Source: a virus
Length of the DNA: 64,000 bases
Direction: 5' to 3' (one strand)
Virus record (IMG/VR): IMGVR_UViG_3300042319_002138
Location: 1-64,000 of that record
The notes beneath the pieces are model-generated. The model saw only the letters and a list, made by a program, of their open reading frames with translations, was not told the DNA's origin and searched no databases. The position numbers and the translations under genes are program-made. Shown in pieces: positions 41,403 to 50,656 of the stretch. How positions within the stretch are numbered: position 1 is the first letter of the stretch; every line of letters starts with the position of its first letter.

Positions 41403-42215
41403 TTAGACTGTTTGTTCTTCTGCGTTATAAGTTAGACCTCTGTCTTGTTTAAAATAACATTCCTTTTTAGCAGTATTAAACCACCATCTAGCTTCAAGAG
41501 GGTCAATTTTATTTACACCATTATAGTATTCAAAAAACAAAGAAGAAGGTCTCATATTTGTTTTTTTGTAACCAATCTTAGGGATAGTCATAATTTTTTT
41601 ATCGTAGTAAGTCATTCTTAAGAAGAACTCATACACAAATTGTAGTCTAATACTAGATTTCAATTTACCTACAGATTCAAAAGATTCTTTTCTGTAAACT
41701 CCACCAGAGATTTGGAAACTTGGGTAGTTCAATAAAGCGTCATTATCTAAGAAACCAATCTTGTCTGAAAAATCTTTTGCCCATACAGGTTCATTTGTAA
41801 AATGTAAAAATCTACCTTCAACATTAGCGTCTAAAACAATAGGTAAAAATGCGTCTACATCATCATAATAGTTTGCGTATTGGTAAAAATTACTAAACCA
41901 AATTTTAGAATATTCATCATCCATTTCTAGAATACTAAACCACTCTGTTTCTACTTGTGAAACACCGTAGTTAATTTGTGAACAAAAATCAGTTTCACCA
42001 TCATTTTCAACAATAGTTAAAATATCTTTAATTTTTTCATCATAAGAATATTCTTCCACTGTTGTTTTTGCTTCACTACCTTTTGGTACTACAATAATAA
42101 CTTTTGTAGGTAATTCTTTTTGTTCTCTAAGACTAGCCATAGCTTTAGCAAAGTAGTCTTTCTCCTCTTCATTAATTTTATGTACAGGTACAATAACTGT
42201 TACTTTATTATCCAT
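41403..42215 (-). CDS. Glycosyltransferase, GT2-like
   Basis: 270 residues with the GT-A opening VTVIVPVHKINEEEKDYFAK, a nucleotide/metal region WFSILEMDDEYSKIWF and a later SGGVYRKESFESVG acceptor-side motif. It transfers a sugar from a nucleotide-sugar donor to an unknown acceptor. The stop abuts the sigma gene start with no gap, and its start overlaps the upstream GT4-like gene by 8 bases, so sugar and sigma genes share one operon. Confidence 0.75.
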   Translation of the reverse strand: MDNKVTVIVPVHKINEEEKDYFAKAMASLREQKELPTKVIIVVPKGSEAKTTVEEYSYDEKIKDILTIVENDGETDFCSQINYGVSQVETEWFSILEMDDEYSKIWFSNFYQYANYYDDVDAFLPIVLDANVEGRFLHFTNEPVWAKDFSDKIGFLDNDALLNYPSFQISGGVYRKESFESVGKLKSSIRLQFVYEFFLRMTYYDKKIMTIPKIGYKKTNMRPSSLFFEYYNGVNKIDPLEARWWFNTAKKECYFKQDRGLTYNAEEQTV

Positions 42216-43308
42216 TTGTTTCTTCTGTTTTAGTTTCTGTTATTACTTCTGGTTCAACAAATTGTGTCAAACTAGATTTAAATTCCTCAATAGCTTTATT
42301 AGTTAACTTTTCAAAATAATTTTTGATTGTTTCTTTTTGTTCTTCAGGAGTATATTTTTTGTTAGTTTCTTCCATTTCAGTGTACAATTCTTGTGGTTCT
42401 AAATCTTCCAACCAAGCTTGAACGTAGTTACCTAAAATATCTACAATATTGTTAACATTGTTAGTCCACATTCCGTTTCTATCTGTCATCCATTCAGGTA
42501 CCATGTTAGGAACTTTACCAATAACAGGTACACCACATCTCATAGATTCTAATGGGAAAGTACCAAAGCCTGAAATATCGTCAACCCAAATAGATACACA
42601 AGATTCAGCTAAATTTTCAGCAAATTTTTCTCTAGACATACCTCTTAAATCTCTAAAAGAAACCCATTTTAAGTGTGGGTATTTAATGTAAAAAGCCTTA
42701 AAGATTTTTAGAGTATCTCTTTGGTCTCTAGTGTTAATCGTTACAATAGGTTTTCTAGGTTCTTCCGATTTTTTAAAGTAACTTGGGATTGAAATTGATG
42801 TTGAATCAACTTCGATTGTTGGGTTATTGAACAGGGTGTTAATGTATTCTTTTTGGTTTGCTGATGTTGTAATAACATCTCTTACTTTATAGTCAGCCCA
42901 AGTTTTACCTGGTTCTAACATCTCAAAAATATAATCATATGCCTGTGACATAATCATTTTTCTACATGGTAATCCTTTAATTTGTTCTAATACATTAGCA
43001 AAAATTTCAGGGATGATTACAAAATCACTACCACCAACTTTTAATTCGTTTCTTTCGATAGAAAGGTGTGGTAAATTACCATACTCTTCACCTAACCAAG
43101 AATTAACACTAGTATAATCATTTTTTTCATGTAAGATATAAGCTCTATATCCTAGTTCAGTTAAAACTTTTACGTGTTCATAAACGTTTGCTACTCCAGC
43201 CGTAGGAGCTCCTTTTGTGTCCATCGTAAAGAAATAAATACCAAAATCTTTTTTTGATAGTTTTTCGATGTTAGACTCAATTTGTTTTACAATTTCTAAT
43301 TTTTCCAT
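42208..43308 (-). CDS. Glycosyltransferase, GT4/GT-B-like
   Basis: 366 residues. The N-terminal Rossmann half opens DFGIYFFTMDTKGAPTAGVA and continues VYEHVKVLTELGYRAYILHE; the donor-binding half has VSIWVDDISGFGTFPLESMR followed by CGVPVIGKVPNMVPEW, the E-x7-E-like region of GT4 enzymes. The C-terminal 60 residues are an acidic helical extension. Acceptor unknown. It overlaps the GT2-like gene by 8 bases. Confidence 0.78.
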   Translation of the reverse strand: MEKLEIVKQIESNIEKLSKKDFGIYFFTMDTKGAPTAGVANVYEHVKVLTELGYRAYILHEKNDYTSVNSWLGEEYGNLPHLSIERNELKVGGSDFVIIPEIFANVLEQIKGLPCRKMIMSQAYDYIFEMLEPGKTWADYKVRDVITTSANQKEYINTLFNNPTIEVDSTSISIPSYFKKSEEPRKPIVTINTRDQRDTLKIFKAFYIKYPHLKWVSFRDLRGMSREKFAENLAESCVSIWVDDISGFGTFPLESMRCGVPVIGKVPNMVPEWMTDRNGMWTNNVNNIVDILGNYVQAWLEDLEPQELYTEMEETNKKYTPEEQKETIKNYFEKLTNKAIEEFKSSLTQFVEPEVITETKTEETNG

Positions 43309-43309
43309 A

Positions 43310-43657
43310 TTAGCTTCTGTTTTTTTTTATTAATTTATATTTTATTAGTGTATTAAATGAAAGTCTGAACGGTATTGATAGTTGTTCACCTAATTTGGTG
43401 ATTCCCATACCCTCATCAACAATCCCATTTTCGTTTAATATTGATTCAATCATTGCTTTAGTTAAATCCCATTTAGTCATATCGACCATTGGACCTTGTA
43501 AATCAATGGGTTCTTCTTCCCCTTCACCTTTTGGGTTTTTTTCTTTAGTCAACAAGTCCTCAAAACTTTTAGACTCTTCTTCGTCTATTTTTACAAAATC
43601 AGAAATTGATTTTAAATCAAAATAGTACTCTTCTCCAGCTATGTCAAATAATTCCAT
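43310..43657 (-). CDS. Hypothetical protein, 115 aa
   Basis: Acidic protein beginning MELFDIAGEEYYFDLKSISD with a Gly/Glu-rich linker and a C-terminal helical part (WDLTKAMIESILNENGIVDE, PFRLSFNTLIKYKLI). One base separates it from the glycosyltransferase gene downstream. No family recognised. Confidence 0.6.
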   Translation of the reverse strand: MELFDIAGEEYYFDLKSISDFVKIDEEESKSFEDLLTKEKNPKGEGEEEPIDLQGPMVDMTKWDLTKAMIESILNENGIVDEGMGITKLGEQLSIPFRLSFNTLIKYKLIKKNRS

Positions 43658-43694
43658 AGTTAATTATTAATAATAAAATTTTAGATGTAAACCA

Positions 43695-44390
43695 TTATAA
43701 GGACCATTCTCCCTCACCACCCAATAAAATATTTTGAATATCTTTTAGTGTGGTAGAATCAATTTCTTTAATTGACTTAATATTAATATTAGATTGTACT
43801 AATAGTGTATTAAATTCTTTCTCTATTTTAACACAAACTTTTTTACTTGGTTTTGAATTGATTATTTCTGGGTGGTCCGTAATCATCACGTCAACGTAAT
43901 CCCATACTTTATTATATTCTGTAACAAATTTTATGTTAGGACAAGTGCATCTTGTTTTTGATAGAAAAAATAAAGTAGACGGAATAACTAACCCACCTTC
44001 TCTAGTTATGATAATAAATTCGTGTTGTGGATTATCTATAATTAATTTATTTAATGTCTCTACAGCAGAATTAACAACCTCATTTGCGTACCCAAAAATC
44101 TCTAATGTACATTTTTCATACATAAATTCTTCTAATGTAACTTGTTTTTTGACCGTAACTAATTTTGTATCTTCCTCTGATTCAAGAAAAGAATCTTCAT
44201 TAAAGTCAGGATTAAATTCTAATTCAGCTTGTTTAACTTCTTCTTCAGGAAACTTAATCCAATTTTCTAAATCATAGTCTTTAACCTCAATCGGTTCATT
44301 GTCTTCGTCAGCAAAATATTTTTGGAATGTGTTTTCTATTTGCCCAAAATAATCTCTTAATACATTATCTATTGATACCCCTATCTTCAT
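43695..44390 (-). CDS. HAD-like phosphatase/nucleotidase fold, catalytic motif degenerate (tentative)
   Basis: 231 residues. It begins MKIGVSIDNVLRDYFGQIEN, resembling HAD motif I (DxDxT/V) but with Asp-Asn instead of Asp-x-Asp, and later has EFIIITREGGLVIPSTLFFL and VWDYVDVMITDHPEI, echoing motifs II and IV. Phage 5'(3')-deoxyribonucleotidases have this look. An acidic insert lies between. If motif I is truly altered, it may be inactive or use a different chemistry. Adjacent to a small overlapping gene and PhoH. Confidence 0.5.
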   Translation of the reverse strand: MKIGVSIDNVLRDYFGQIENTFQKYFADEDNEPIEVKDYDLENWIKFPEEEVKQAELEFNPDFNEDSFLESEEDTKLVTVKKQVTLEEFMYEKCTLEIFGYANEVVNSAVETLNKLIIDNPQHEFIIITREGGLVIPSTLFFLSKTRCTCPNIKFVTEYNKVWDYVDVMITDHPEIINSKPSKKVCVKIEKEFNTLLVQSNINIKSIKEIDSTTLKDIQNILLGGEGEWSL

Positions 44391-44535
44391 CTTCTACAAC
44401 TTTATAAATTTTTAGTAATTCTTTTTTTGTTAATTTTTTTACTTCACTAAAATATTCTATAGATTCTTCCAGTGAGTCAGATTTAAATTTATTTATGGCT
44501 TCACCATTTTTATTTATTAATTTAAAAGTTTTCAT
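44365..44535 (-). CDS. Small protein, 56 aa
   Basis: An ATG at 44535 opens a 56-residue frame, MKTFKLINKNGEAINKFKSD then SLEESIEYFSEVKKLTKKEL, ending at 44365. It fills the otherwise empty gap between the PhoH gene (2 bases after its stop) and the HAD-like gene, overlapping the start of the latter by 26 bases. The alpha/beta pattern and tight spacing support a real gene. Function unknown. Confidence 0.65.
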   Translation of the reverse strand: MKTFKLINKNGEAINKFKSDSLEESIEYFSEVKKLTKKELLKIYKVVEDEDRGINR

Positions 44536-44537
44536 AA

Positions 44538-45293
44538 TTAATTTTTTCTTTTGGTGTTTGGTATTCTTCCCTCGGCAAGAGCCTTTTCGTAGTTATCAAT
44601 AATCTTAATAAGTAATGGGTCTCTAACAATATCATTTCTATCAAACTTAAAGTGAAACATTTGGTCATCTTCACCTAAAATTTCTTTAACAAAAAAGTCT
44701 AAAGCCACATACTTTTCATTGATGTCGTTTTGTCTTGAATCTCCAATAATAGTAATTTTAGAACCTTCACCAAAACGAGTAATTGTTGTCATTAATTGTT
44801 TAATGTCAGCGTTTTGCATTTCATCACAGATAATATATGAGTGTTTAAAAGTACGACCCCTCATGTAAGCAATGGGTTCAAATTTAATAGTGCCGTTGTC
44901 AATTAACATTTTAAGTGTTCTACCGTCCATCATCTCAATTAAATTATCTAAAAAAGATTCCATAAATGGTTGTACTTTATCTTTTTCAGAACCAGGTAAA
45001 AACCCTAAGTCTTCACCAGAAGTCTCAAGAGGCTTCACTAAAACTATTCTTTTAACTTCACCCTTTTGTAATGCTTTAACTGCTGCCCAACAAGCGGTAA
45101 ATGTTTTAGATGTTCCTGGAGGGCCGACAATTGTAGAGATTCTAGAATCTTTTATACCATTAAAAAGTTCGTATTGTTTTTCTGATAATTTAACATTTTT
45201 ATAGGAACCAAATTCTTTATTAATTGATTCGTTGTTTAAATACTCATCATAAACCTCTTGTGTATTAATTTTACGTTTTTTTTGATTTGTCAT
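44538..45293 (-). CDS. phoH: PhoH-like ATPase
   Basis: 251 residues. Motifs of the PhoH helicase-like domain: Walker A GPPGTSKT (57-64), LVKPLETSGEDLGFLPG (85-101), Walker B IICDE (154-158) with MQNA, and GDSRQND (184-190). PhoH proteins are ATPases/RNA helicase-like and very common in large and marine phages; the role during infection is not settled. It follows the fucose genes on the minus strand after a 36-base gap. Confidence 0.9.
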   Translation of the reverse strand: MTNQKKRKINTQEVYDEYLNNESINKEFGSYKNVKLSEKQYELFNGIKDSRISTIVGPPGTSKTFTACWAAVKALQKGEVKRIVLVKPLETSGEDLGFLPGSEKDKVQPFMESFLDNLIEMMDGRTLKMLIDNGTIKFEPIAYMRGRTFKHSYIICDEMQNADIKQLMTTITRFGEGSKITIIGDSRQNDINEKYVALDFFVKEILGEDDQMFHFKFDRNDIVRDPLLIKIIDNYEKALAEGRIPNTKRKN

Positions 45294-45329
45294 AAAAAAT
45301 TATATTAAATTTTTGGAAAAAGTATATGA

Positions 45330-46265
45330 TTACTTCCTAATTTTATTATAGTTACCCTCAAACCATTCTATAGTTTCTTTTAAACCTTCATATAAAGGTG
45401 TGAATTTAAAATTTGGTAAATAATTTTTAATTTTACTATTGTCGCTTGGTTTTCTAAATTGTCCGTCTGGTTTTGAGGTATCCCATATAACCTCACCCTT
45501 AAAATTCATAATTTCAACAATTACGTCAACAATTTCTTTAATCGATATTTCTTCGGATGTCGATAAAATTATTGGTTCGTTTTCAGTGTAATTATTTAAA
45601 ACCCATTCAGATAAAATGGCAACATCTTTATTGTATATAAATTCCCTTAATGGTTTACCTGAACCCCATATAGTTAAAGGTGTTTTAGTTTCTCTAGCAA
45701 TATAACATTTATGTATTATGGAAGGAATTACATGTCCGTTTTCAATATCAAAATTATCATTTATACCATATATGTTTGTTGGTATAACTGATTTATAATT
45801 TAATCCATATTGTTCTTTGTAAGCTCTTATTTGAATGTCAGCCATTCTTTTAGAGTAAGCGTAAGCATCATTAGAAAAATGTGGTGGACCTAAATGTATT
45901 TTATTCTCTGTTAAGGGATACTCAACGTTGTCAGGAAAAACACATGTTGAAAGGAAAACAACTAAATCTTTTATGTTGTGTTTTCTACATGATTCAATAA
46001 CATTTGTATTTATCATGATGTTATCATAAAAAAATTCTCCCTTATATCTCATGTTTCCACCAACGCCACCTACTTTAGCTGCGGTATGGATAACCTTATC
46101 AACAACAAATTCTTTTTGTATTTCTTTATTTGTATAAAAAGAAAAAATTTCGTCAACAGATTTTTGGTCTCTTAAATCACAAACTTTAGAATTTAAGGCA
46201 ATTAAATTACCTTTAAACTGTGAACCCACCAAGCCACTTTGTCCTGTAACTAATAATCTACCCAT
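45330..46265 (-). CDS. fcl: GDP-L-fucose synthase
   Basis: 311 residues, family length about 310-320. Extended SDR features: NAD(P) site TGQSGLVGS (7-15), catalytic triad with Ser106-Thr107-Cys108 in FLSTCVFP and Tyr135/Lys139 in DAYAYSKR, and the substrate region HVIPSIIHKCY. It converts GDP-4-keto-6-deoxy-mannose to GDP-L-fucose (epimerase plus reductase). Start and stop overlap with gmd by one base, the usual gmd-fcl pairing, so the phage encodes the complete two-step route from GDP-mannose. Confidence 0.93.
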   Translation of the reverse strand: MGRLLVTGQSGLVGSQFKGNLIALNSKVCDLRDQKSVDEIFSFYTNKEIQKEFVVDKVIHTAAKVGGVGGNMRYKGEFFYDNIMINTNVIESCRKHNIKDLVVFLSTCVFPDNVEYPLTENKIHLGPPHFSNDAYAYSKRMADIQIRAYKEQYGLNYKSVIPTNIYGINDNFDIENGHVIPSIIHKCYIARETKTPLTIWGSGKPLREFIYNKDVAILSEWVLNNYTENEPIILSTSEEISIKEIVDVIVEIMNFKGEVIWDTSKPDGQFRKPSDNSKIKNYLPNFKFTPLYEGLKETIEWFEGNYNKIRK

Positions 46266-47320
46266 TAAACATTTCTATTTCTCATAATACCTAGCATTAC
46301 CTCTGATGGTATGTCTAATATATTTTGTTCTATTTCATTCTCTTCTACTTTATAATGTTCTAACCAATATTCAATCATTTCATCTAACATTGTCTCAAAA
46401 GTATATTTTGGGTCCCAATTTAACTCATCTCTTAACTTACTTGAATCCCCCTTTAAATCATGTAATTCTTCAGGTCTAAAATGTTTATCATCAATAACAA
46501 CATATTTTCTAAAATCCAAGTTTAATTTGGAAAATGTGTATTCACATAATTCTTTTACTGAATGTGAAACACCTGTAGAACATACATAATCATCTGGTTT
46601 ATCAGATTGTAACATTAACCACATAGCTTCTACATAATCTTTTGCGTGACCCCAATCTCTGGTAGCATCAAGATTACCTAAATGTAAATTATTTTGTAAT
46701 CCTAATTTAATTCTAACTGCAGCTTTAACAACTTTATTAGTTACAAAATTAGTTCCTCTTCTAGGGGACTCGTGATTAAATAATATACCGTTCCATATTT
46801 TCATACCATATGAATTTCTATAATTCTTACAAATGTTGTAAGAAAAAACTTTAGCACAACCATATGGTGATACAGGATTCAATGGTGTCGTTTCTCTTTG
46901 ATACCCATCATCGTCTATTGAATTACCAAACATTTCTGAAGATGATGCTTGATAAATTTTTGAATGTGGTGAAACCATCCTTACAGCTTCAAGTAAATTT
47001 AATGTACCTAAACCAGTAGCGTTAGCCGTGTATATTGGTTGGTCAAAACTAACTCTAACATGGGATTGTGCTGCTAGATTATATATTTCATCAGGTTGTA
47101 CTTTTTGTAAAACTCTAACTAAAGATGCCATATCAGTTAAATCAGCGTACTCTAAATTAATTTTACCTTCTGAGAGTAGGTGTTCTATTCTAGTAGATTG
47201 TGTTTCAGATACAGAATTTCTTTTTACGGTACCCCATATCTCATAATCTTTATTCAACAAAAATTCTGCTAAATAAGAACCGTCTTGTCCGTTAATACCC
47301 GTTATTAAAACTTTTTTCAT
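46265..47320 (-). CDS. gmd: GDP-mannose 4,6-dehydratase
   Basis: 351 residues, full length. Cofactor motif GINGQDGSYL (8-17), SSSEMFG (126-132) with catalytic Ser/Glu, Tyr153-x3-Lys157 in SPYGCAKV, and downstream FNHESPRRGTNFVTNKV and DATRDWGHAKDYVEAMW, which are diagnostic for Gmd. It makes GDP-4-keto-6-deoxy-D-mannose, the precursor of GDP-fucose and related sugars. It is followed by fcl and preceded by a fucosyltransferase gene in the same direction. Confidence 0.95.
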   Translation of the reverse strand: MKKVLITGINGQDGSYLAEFLLNKDYEIWGTVKRNSVSETQSTRIEHLLSEGKINLEYADLTDMASLVRVLQKVQPDEIYNLAAQSHVRVSFDQPIYTANATGLGTLNLLEAVRMVSPHSKIYQASSSEMFGNSIDDDGYQRETTPLNPVSPYGCAKVFSYNICKNYRNSYGMKIWNGILFNHESPRRGTNFVTNKVVKAAVRIKLGLQNNLHLGNLDATRDWGHAKDYVEAMWLMLQSDKPDDYVCSTGVSHSVKELCEYTFSKLNLDFRKYVVIDDKHFRPEELHDLKGDSSKLRDELNWDPKYTFETMLDEMIEYWLEHYKVEENEIEQNILDIPSEVMLGIMRNRNV

Positions 47321-47353
47321 TATTAATTTTTTGTGTTAATATATTTATTATTT

Positions 47354-48112
47354 TTAAAAATTCATTTTATTGTTTATTACGGATGTTAACCTATCCCAAA
47401 AACTCGTATAAATTAACGATAACTCAAAATTATTTTTAATAAAAGGTAACATGTTATTATATGTCTCAAGATTTAATTTTTCAATTATTCCCTTAAATTC
47501 ATCGACACTGTTAAACTCTAAAAAACCCCTCTTATCAAAATAATTACCAATATTACCACACCCCCAATATATTGGTACGGTTCCAGTAACTAAACAATCG
47601 ATTATTTTTTCTGTAAACAAATTATCTATTTTTTCATTTTCTATAATTAAAGAAAACATATAATCTTTAAATGCGGTAATTTTATTCTCAACTGGATTAT
47701 ATCCATGACCATAAGTGTCCATAGGGGTTAACTTACTATCAATTATTTTATGTCGAAGTTGATGTCCCTCAGTTTGACGTTTGTTGGAAGCTACAATTGA
47801 TAAAATTTTTGTTTTATCATGAATACCCCTATCAGATTCATTTATCCAACAAGAACCAAAAGGAAATAATTTACTATTTTCACATTCTTCTAATACTTTT
47901 GTATTCCAACTTAAAATTAAATCAAAATTATTTTTAAATGAGGGTATTTGGTTTACTATCCCCATGATAGAGGGTGGTTCTATTTGGACCATGACTTTAT
48001 AATCAGCATTTTCATCGTAATTAAAACTATCAAAAGAAATACTAACTTTTTTATTAAAATATAAATCGTTATGTAGAGTACCAAAAGTAGAAGCTTTTAT
48101 ATTATTTTCCAT
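47354..48112 (-). CDS. Fucosyltransferase, GT10-like (alpha-1,3/1,4 type)
   Basis: 252 residues. The donor-binding region of GT10 is evident: KDYMFSLIIENEKIDNLFTE (149-168), then KIIDCLVTGTVPIYWGCGNI, matching FSL.FENS...TEKI..ALL.GTVPIYWG. The basic residues before it (SNKRQTEGHQLRHKII) fit the acceptor/donor groove. It should use GDP-fucose, which the adjoining gmd and fcl genes supply. Linkage and acceptor cannot be read from sequence. Confidence 0.8.
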   Translation of the reverse strand: MENNIKASTFGTLHNDLYFNKKVSISFDSFNYDENADYKVMVQIEPPSIMGIVNQIPSFKNNFDLILSWNTKVLEECENSKLFPFGSCWINESDRGIHDKTKILSIVASNKRQTEGHQLRHKIIDSKLTPMDTYGHGYNPVENKITAFKDYMFSLIIENEKIDNLFTEKIIDCLVTGTVPIYWGCGNIGNYFDKRGFLEFNSVDEFKGIIEKLNLETYNNMLPFIKNNFELSLIYTSFWDRLTSVINNKMNF

Positions 48113-48127
48113 TTTTTTTACAAATGC

Positions 48128-48658
48128 CTATTTTATTGCTTGAATGTTTAAACTCATTAAAATACCATTCTCTTTATCCATATGAGGCATATATGCCTGT
48201 GAAAAATCATCAATATTAGAATGTTCCGATTCTCTCCAATCCCATATTTTGACATCAGTAAAACCAATTTGTTCTAAGTCTTCTTTTAAAGTGTTGTAAT
48301 CAAACCCAACATAATGATAATTGTGTTCATAACTTTGTCCACCATATAAAAACCCCATTAATTCTCTTAAAGAAGTACCATTTTTATATTGTAAAAAAAC
48401 TTTTTCTAAATCAGGTACAGATAGTTTTATAATTCCACCTTTTTTTAATATTTCATACCATCTTTTTAATACTGTGATATATTCATGTCTACTAAAATGT
48501 TCTAACACATGACAAGCATAGATTTCATCTGCACTAGATGGATTGAATTGTGAAAGTGTTTTTATATCATCAACTACGTCACAATCTAAATTTTCTCGTA
48601 TATCTATGTTTATATAATTTTTTATAATTTTTGTCCCGCAACCTAAGTGTAATTTCAT
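48128..48658 (-). CDS. Class I SAM-dependent methyltransferase
   Basis: 176 residues opening MKLHLGCGTKIIKNYINID, the glycine-rich SAM site in the methyltransferase_11 style, followed by ADEIYACHVLEHFSRHEY (motif with Leu-Glu-His), then LKKGGIIKLSVPDL. Such enzymes often methylate sugars or precursors in surface-glycan clusters. It sits within the glycosyltransferase island, 4 bases from the next gene. Confidence 0.8.
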   Translation of the reverse strand: MKLHLGCGTKIIKNYINIDIRENLDCDVVDDIKTLSQFNPSSADEIYACHVLEHFSRHEYITVLKRWYEILKKGGIIKLSVPDLEKVFLQYKNGTSLRELMGFLYGGQSYEHNYHYVGFDYNTLKEDLEQIGFTDVKIWDWRESEHSNIDDFSQAYMPHMDKENGILMSLNIQAIK

Positions 48659-48662
48659 ATTT

Positions 48663-49340
48663 TTAAGTATAATAATTGTGTGATTTTAATTGTCTATGTA
48701 TAGTTTCGTTTTCTTTAACTTCATACTGAATGTCGTTTAATAAGCAATACACGGTTAGATACCTTTCAAAATGGTGTGCAAAATAATTAGAATCATTATT
48801 ATCCAAATAAACAGGGTAAAACCATTCCATAAAATTTCTAAATGTTTCAGTTTTTATTAAGACATCCCCAATACTAAACCATTTGTCTTGTATAAATTTA
48901 TTATAATGTTTTTCTATTAAAAATTGTAGATTAAAACCTAATTTATTTTTTATATAATCATTAAATTTATGATGTTCTGGAAAACCAGTGTTAAAATAAA
49001 AATTAAAATTAAAACCCATAGATGATTTAATATCGTAACTAGTTTGATTATTAGGTGTTAAAATGTCAACATCGTAATCAATTAATCTAATGTAATCTGA
49101 ATTTAAAGATGTGTTTTTAAATATGGAATACCACCCACAGTATTGTAAACAATGCTTATTGTTTTCTATATTATCAGATAAATTTCTAGATATAATTACA
49201 TTCTCTAGACCTTCAATTTTGTCAACCTCATTAAAACCTAAAAAAACAAAATAATGTTTACCTAAACAGTCATACCTAGTATTTTCAATACTATTCAAAA
49301 TAAAGTTTTGGTCGTGGCAAAATATGTATGTAGTAACCAT
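48663..49340 (-). CDS. Glycosyltransferase-like protein (tentative)
   Basis: 225 residues. It starts MVTTYIFCHDQNFILNSIEN and has a possible GT-A metal motif DYIRLIDYDVDILTP, with an acceptor-side FSIGDVLIKTETFRNFMEWF and ERYLTVYCLLNDIQYEV. The overall order resembles capsular or LPS glycosyltransferases of the DUF type, but no family is certain. It adjoins the methyltransferase-like gene without a gap. Confidence 0.5.
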   Translation of the reverse strand: MVTTYIFCHDQNFILNSIENTRYDCLGKHYFVFLGFNEVDKIEGLENVIISRNLSDNIENNKHCLQYCGWYSIFKNTSLNSDYIRLIDYDVDILTPNNQTSYDIKSSMGFNFNFYFNTGFPEHHKFNDYIKNKLGFNLQFLIEKHYNKFIQDKWFSIGDVLIKTETFRNFMEWFYPVYLDNNDSNYFAHHFERYLTVYCLLNDIQYEVKENETIHRQLKSHNYYT

Positions 49341-49967
49341 TTAAATATTAATAAATTTTTTATTATTTAATTTTTGTGTGTGAACATTATGTGGTAGTTT
49401 AACGTTATTAGCATCAAAAACCGATGGTAATACATTAATGTACTTATTATCCACAAATATTAAATTTGTAAAATCAGTTTCAGCGTATAAATAATAACCT
49501 TTTTCTTCTCCTAAATTTTTTAAACATGTTAAAGATGCACTATAAGCATAAGTTTCATCCCAAACATGGTTTTCATCATATTCCAACGCTACAGATTCTT
49601 CGTGTGAAAAATTTGAGTTATACTCTATAATGACTACGGATGGTTTATATGTCAATTCTTTCCAAACCCAATAATCATTACCATCGATATCTATAGATAG
49701 TAAATCTAAATTTTCAGGTACTTCATATTTTTTTAATAAAAAGTTTATATTGTCTTTTGTTATAAACTCATTTTTTACATTACCTTGTGGGTTTGATATA
49801 CCTTCCATTTGTAACCCATTCCACCCAATGTCTAAAAACATTCTAATATTAGATAACCAATAACCGTCACCTGCACCAAATTCTACAGCGTACTTGCTAT
49901 TGACACCTATTTTTTCAAAAATACTATGTAGTATTTTACTTTCCCCATTTTGTGAATAATCTGTCAT
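49341..49967 (-). CDS. Methyltransferase-fold protein, FkbM-related (tentative)
   Basis: 208 residues. MTDYSQNGESKILHSIFEKI then KYAVEFGAGDGYWLSNIRMF resembles the SAM motif of FkbM-like enzymes, followed by LDLLSIDIDGNDYWVWKELT where FkbM proteins carry their second acidic motif, and PSVVIIEYNS. It is likely a sugar- or glycan-modifying methyltransferase or a binding homologue. Part of the same tightly packed island. Confidence 0.6.
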   Translation of the reverse strand: MTDYSQNGESKILHSIFEKIGVNSKYAVEFGAGDGYWLSNIRMFLDIGWNGLQMEGISNPQGNVKNEFITKDNINFLLKKYEVPENLDLLSIDIDGNDYWVWKELTYKPSVVIIEYNSNFSHEESVALEYDENHVWDETYAYSASLTCLKNLGEEKGYYLYAETDFTNLIFVDNKYINVLPSVFDANNVKLPHNVHTQKLNNKKFINI

Positions 49968-49997
49968 ATTTAATTTTTTAATTGTTTATTATTATTA

Positions 49998-50594
49998 TTA
50001 TTTTTTATTATTAATAAAAAGAGCGTTACCCCAATTACTGTTTTCGGGGTATATTGAATCAAGTTCAAAAGAGTATTGTTTAACATAATTCTCTATTTTA
50101 TCTAAATTACTACAATCTTCATATAATTCTGAATTTATATATTCGACATATATGTAATCTAATTTTTTTAAAAAATCACCAAAGCCTTTTAATACTTGAA
50201 TTTCATAACCTTGTGTATCTGAAACTAACACATTAAAATTATTAATATCAATACCCAAAGAATCAAATCTTTTTATTTCAACACTTTCAGTATGATTAAA
50301 TTGTATAGAAGTAAATTGTGATAAATGATTTAAAGGTTTAAGAAAAGATGATGACTCACCGTTATTTGAGGCGATATTTATATTTTTTATCTCATCCCTA
50401 TCACCTAAAGCAAAATTATAACAAATAAAATCTGGGTTATTTTTTGTTAATAAATTGAACACATCTTTTATGGGTTCAAAACACATAACATTATTTGTAT
50501 ATTTTCTAAATAAACTAGACTCTTGGCCTGTATTAGCACCTACCTGTATTATACCCCTTATTTCTTTAATTTTCTCCAATACTTCGATTTCCAT
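49998..50594 (-). CDS. FkbM-family methyltransferase
   Basis: 198 residues with the FkbM layout: IIQVGANTGQESSLFRKYTN (SAM site), MCFEPIKDVFNLL (acidic Glu after strand 2), NFALGDRDEI, IKRFDSLGIDINNFNVLVSD followed by TQGYEIQVLKGFGDFLKKLD. These enzymes O-methylate sugars or polyketides, typically in surface polysaccharide clusters. It lies between the second methyltransferase-like gene and the GT11 gene. Confidence 0.83.
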   Translation of the reverse strand: MEIEVLEKIKEIRGIIQVGANTGQESSLFRKYTNNVMCFEPIKDVFNLLTKNNPDFICYNFALGDRDEIKNINIASNNGESSSFLKPLNHLSQFTSIQFNHTESVEIKRFDSLGIDINNFNVLVSDTQGYEIQVLKGFGDFLKKLDYIYVEYINSELYEDCSNLDKIENYVKQYSFELDSIYPENSNWGNALFINNKK

Positions 50595-50656
50595 TTTTAT
50601 AATATATAAAAATTTTAGTTAAATTAAAGTCTAACTAATTTTTATTTTTTACATTT

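Noticed and set aside
44872-45204. Plus-strand frame opposite phoH
   Set aside because: Shadow of the strongly conserved PhoH gene on the other strand.
47341-47348. ATATTTAT between two minus-strand genes near gmd
   Set aside because: It is on the plus strand, antisense to both flanking genes, so it does not fit the pattern of the other copies.
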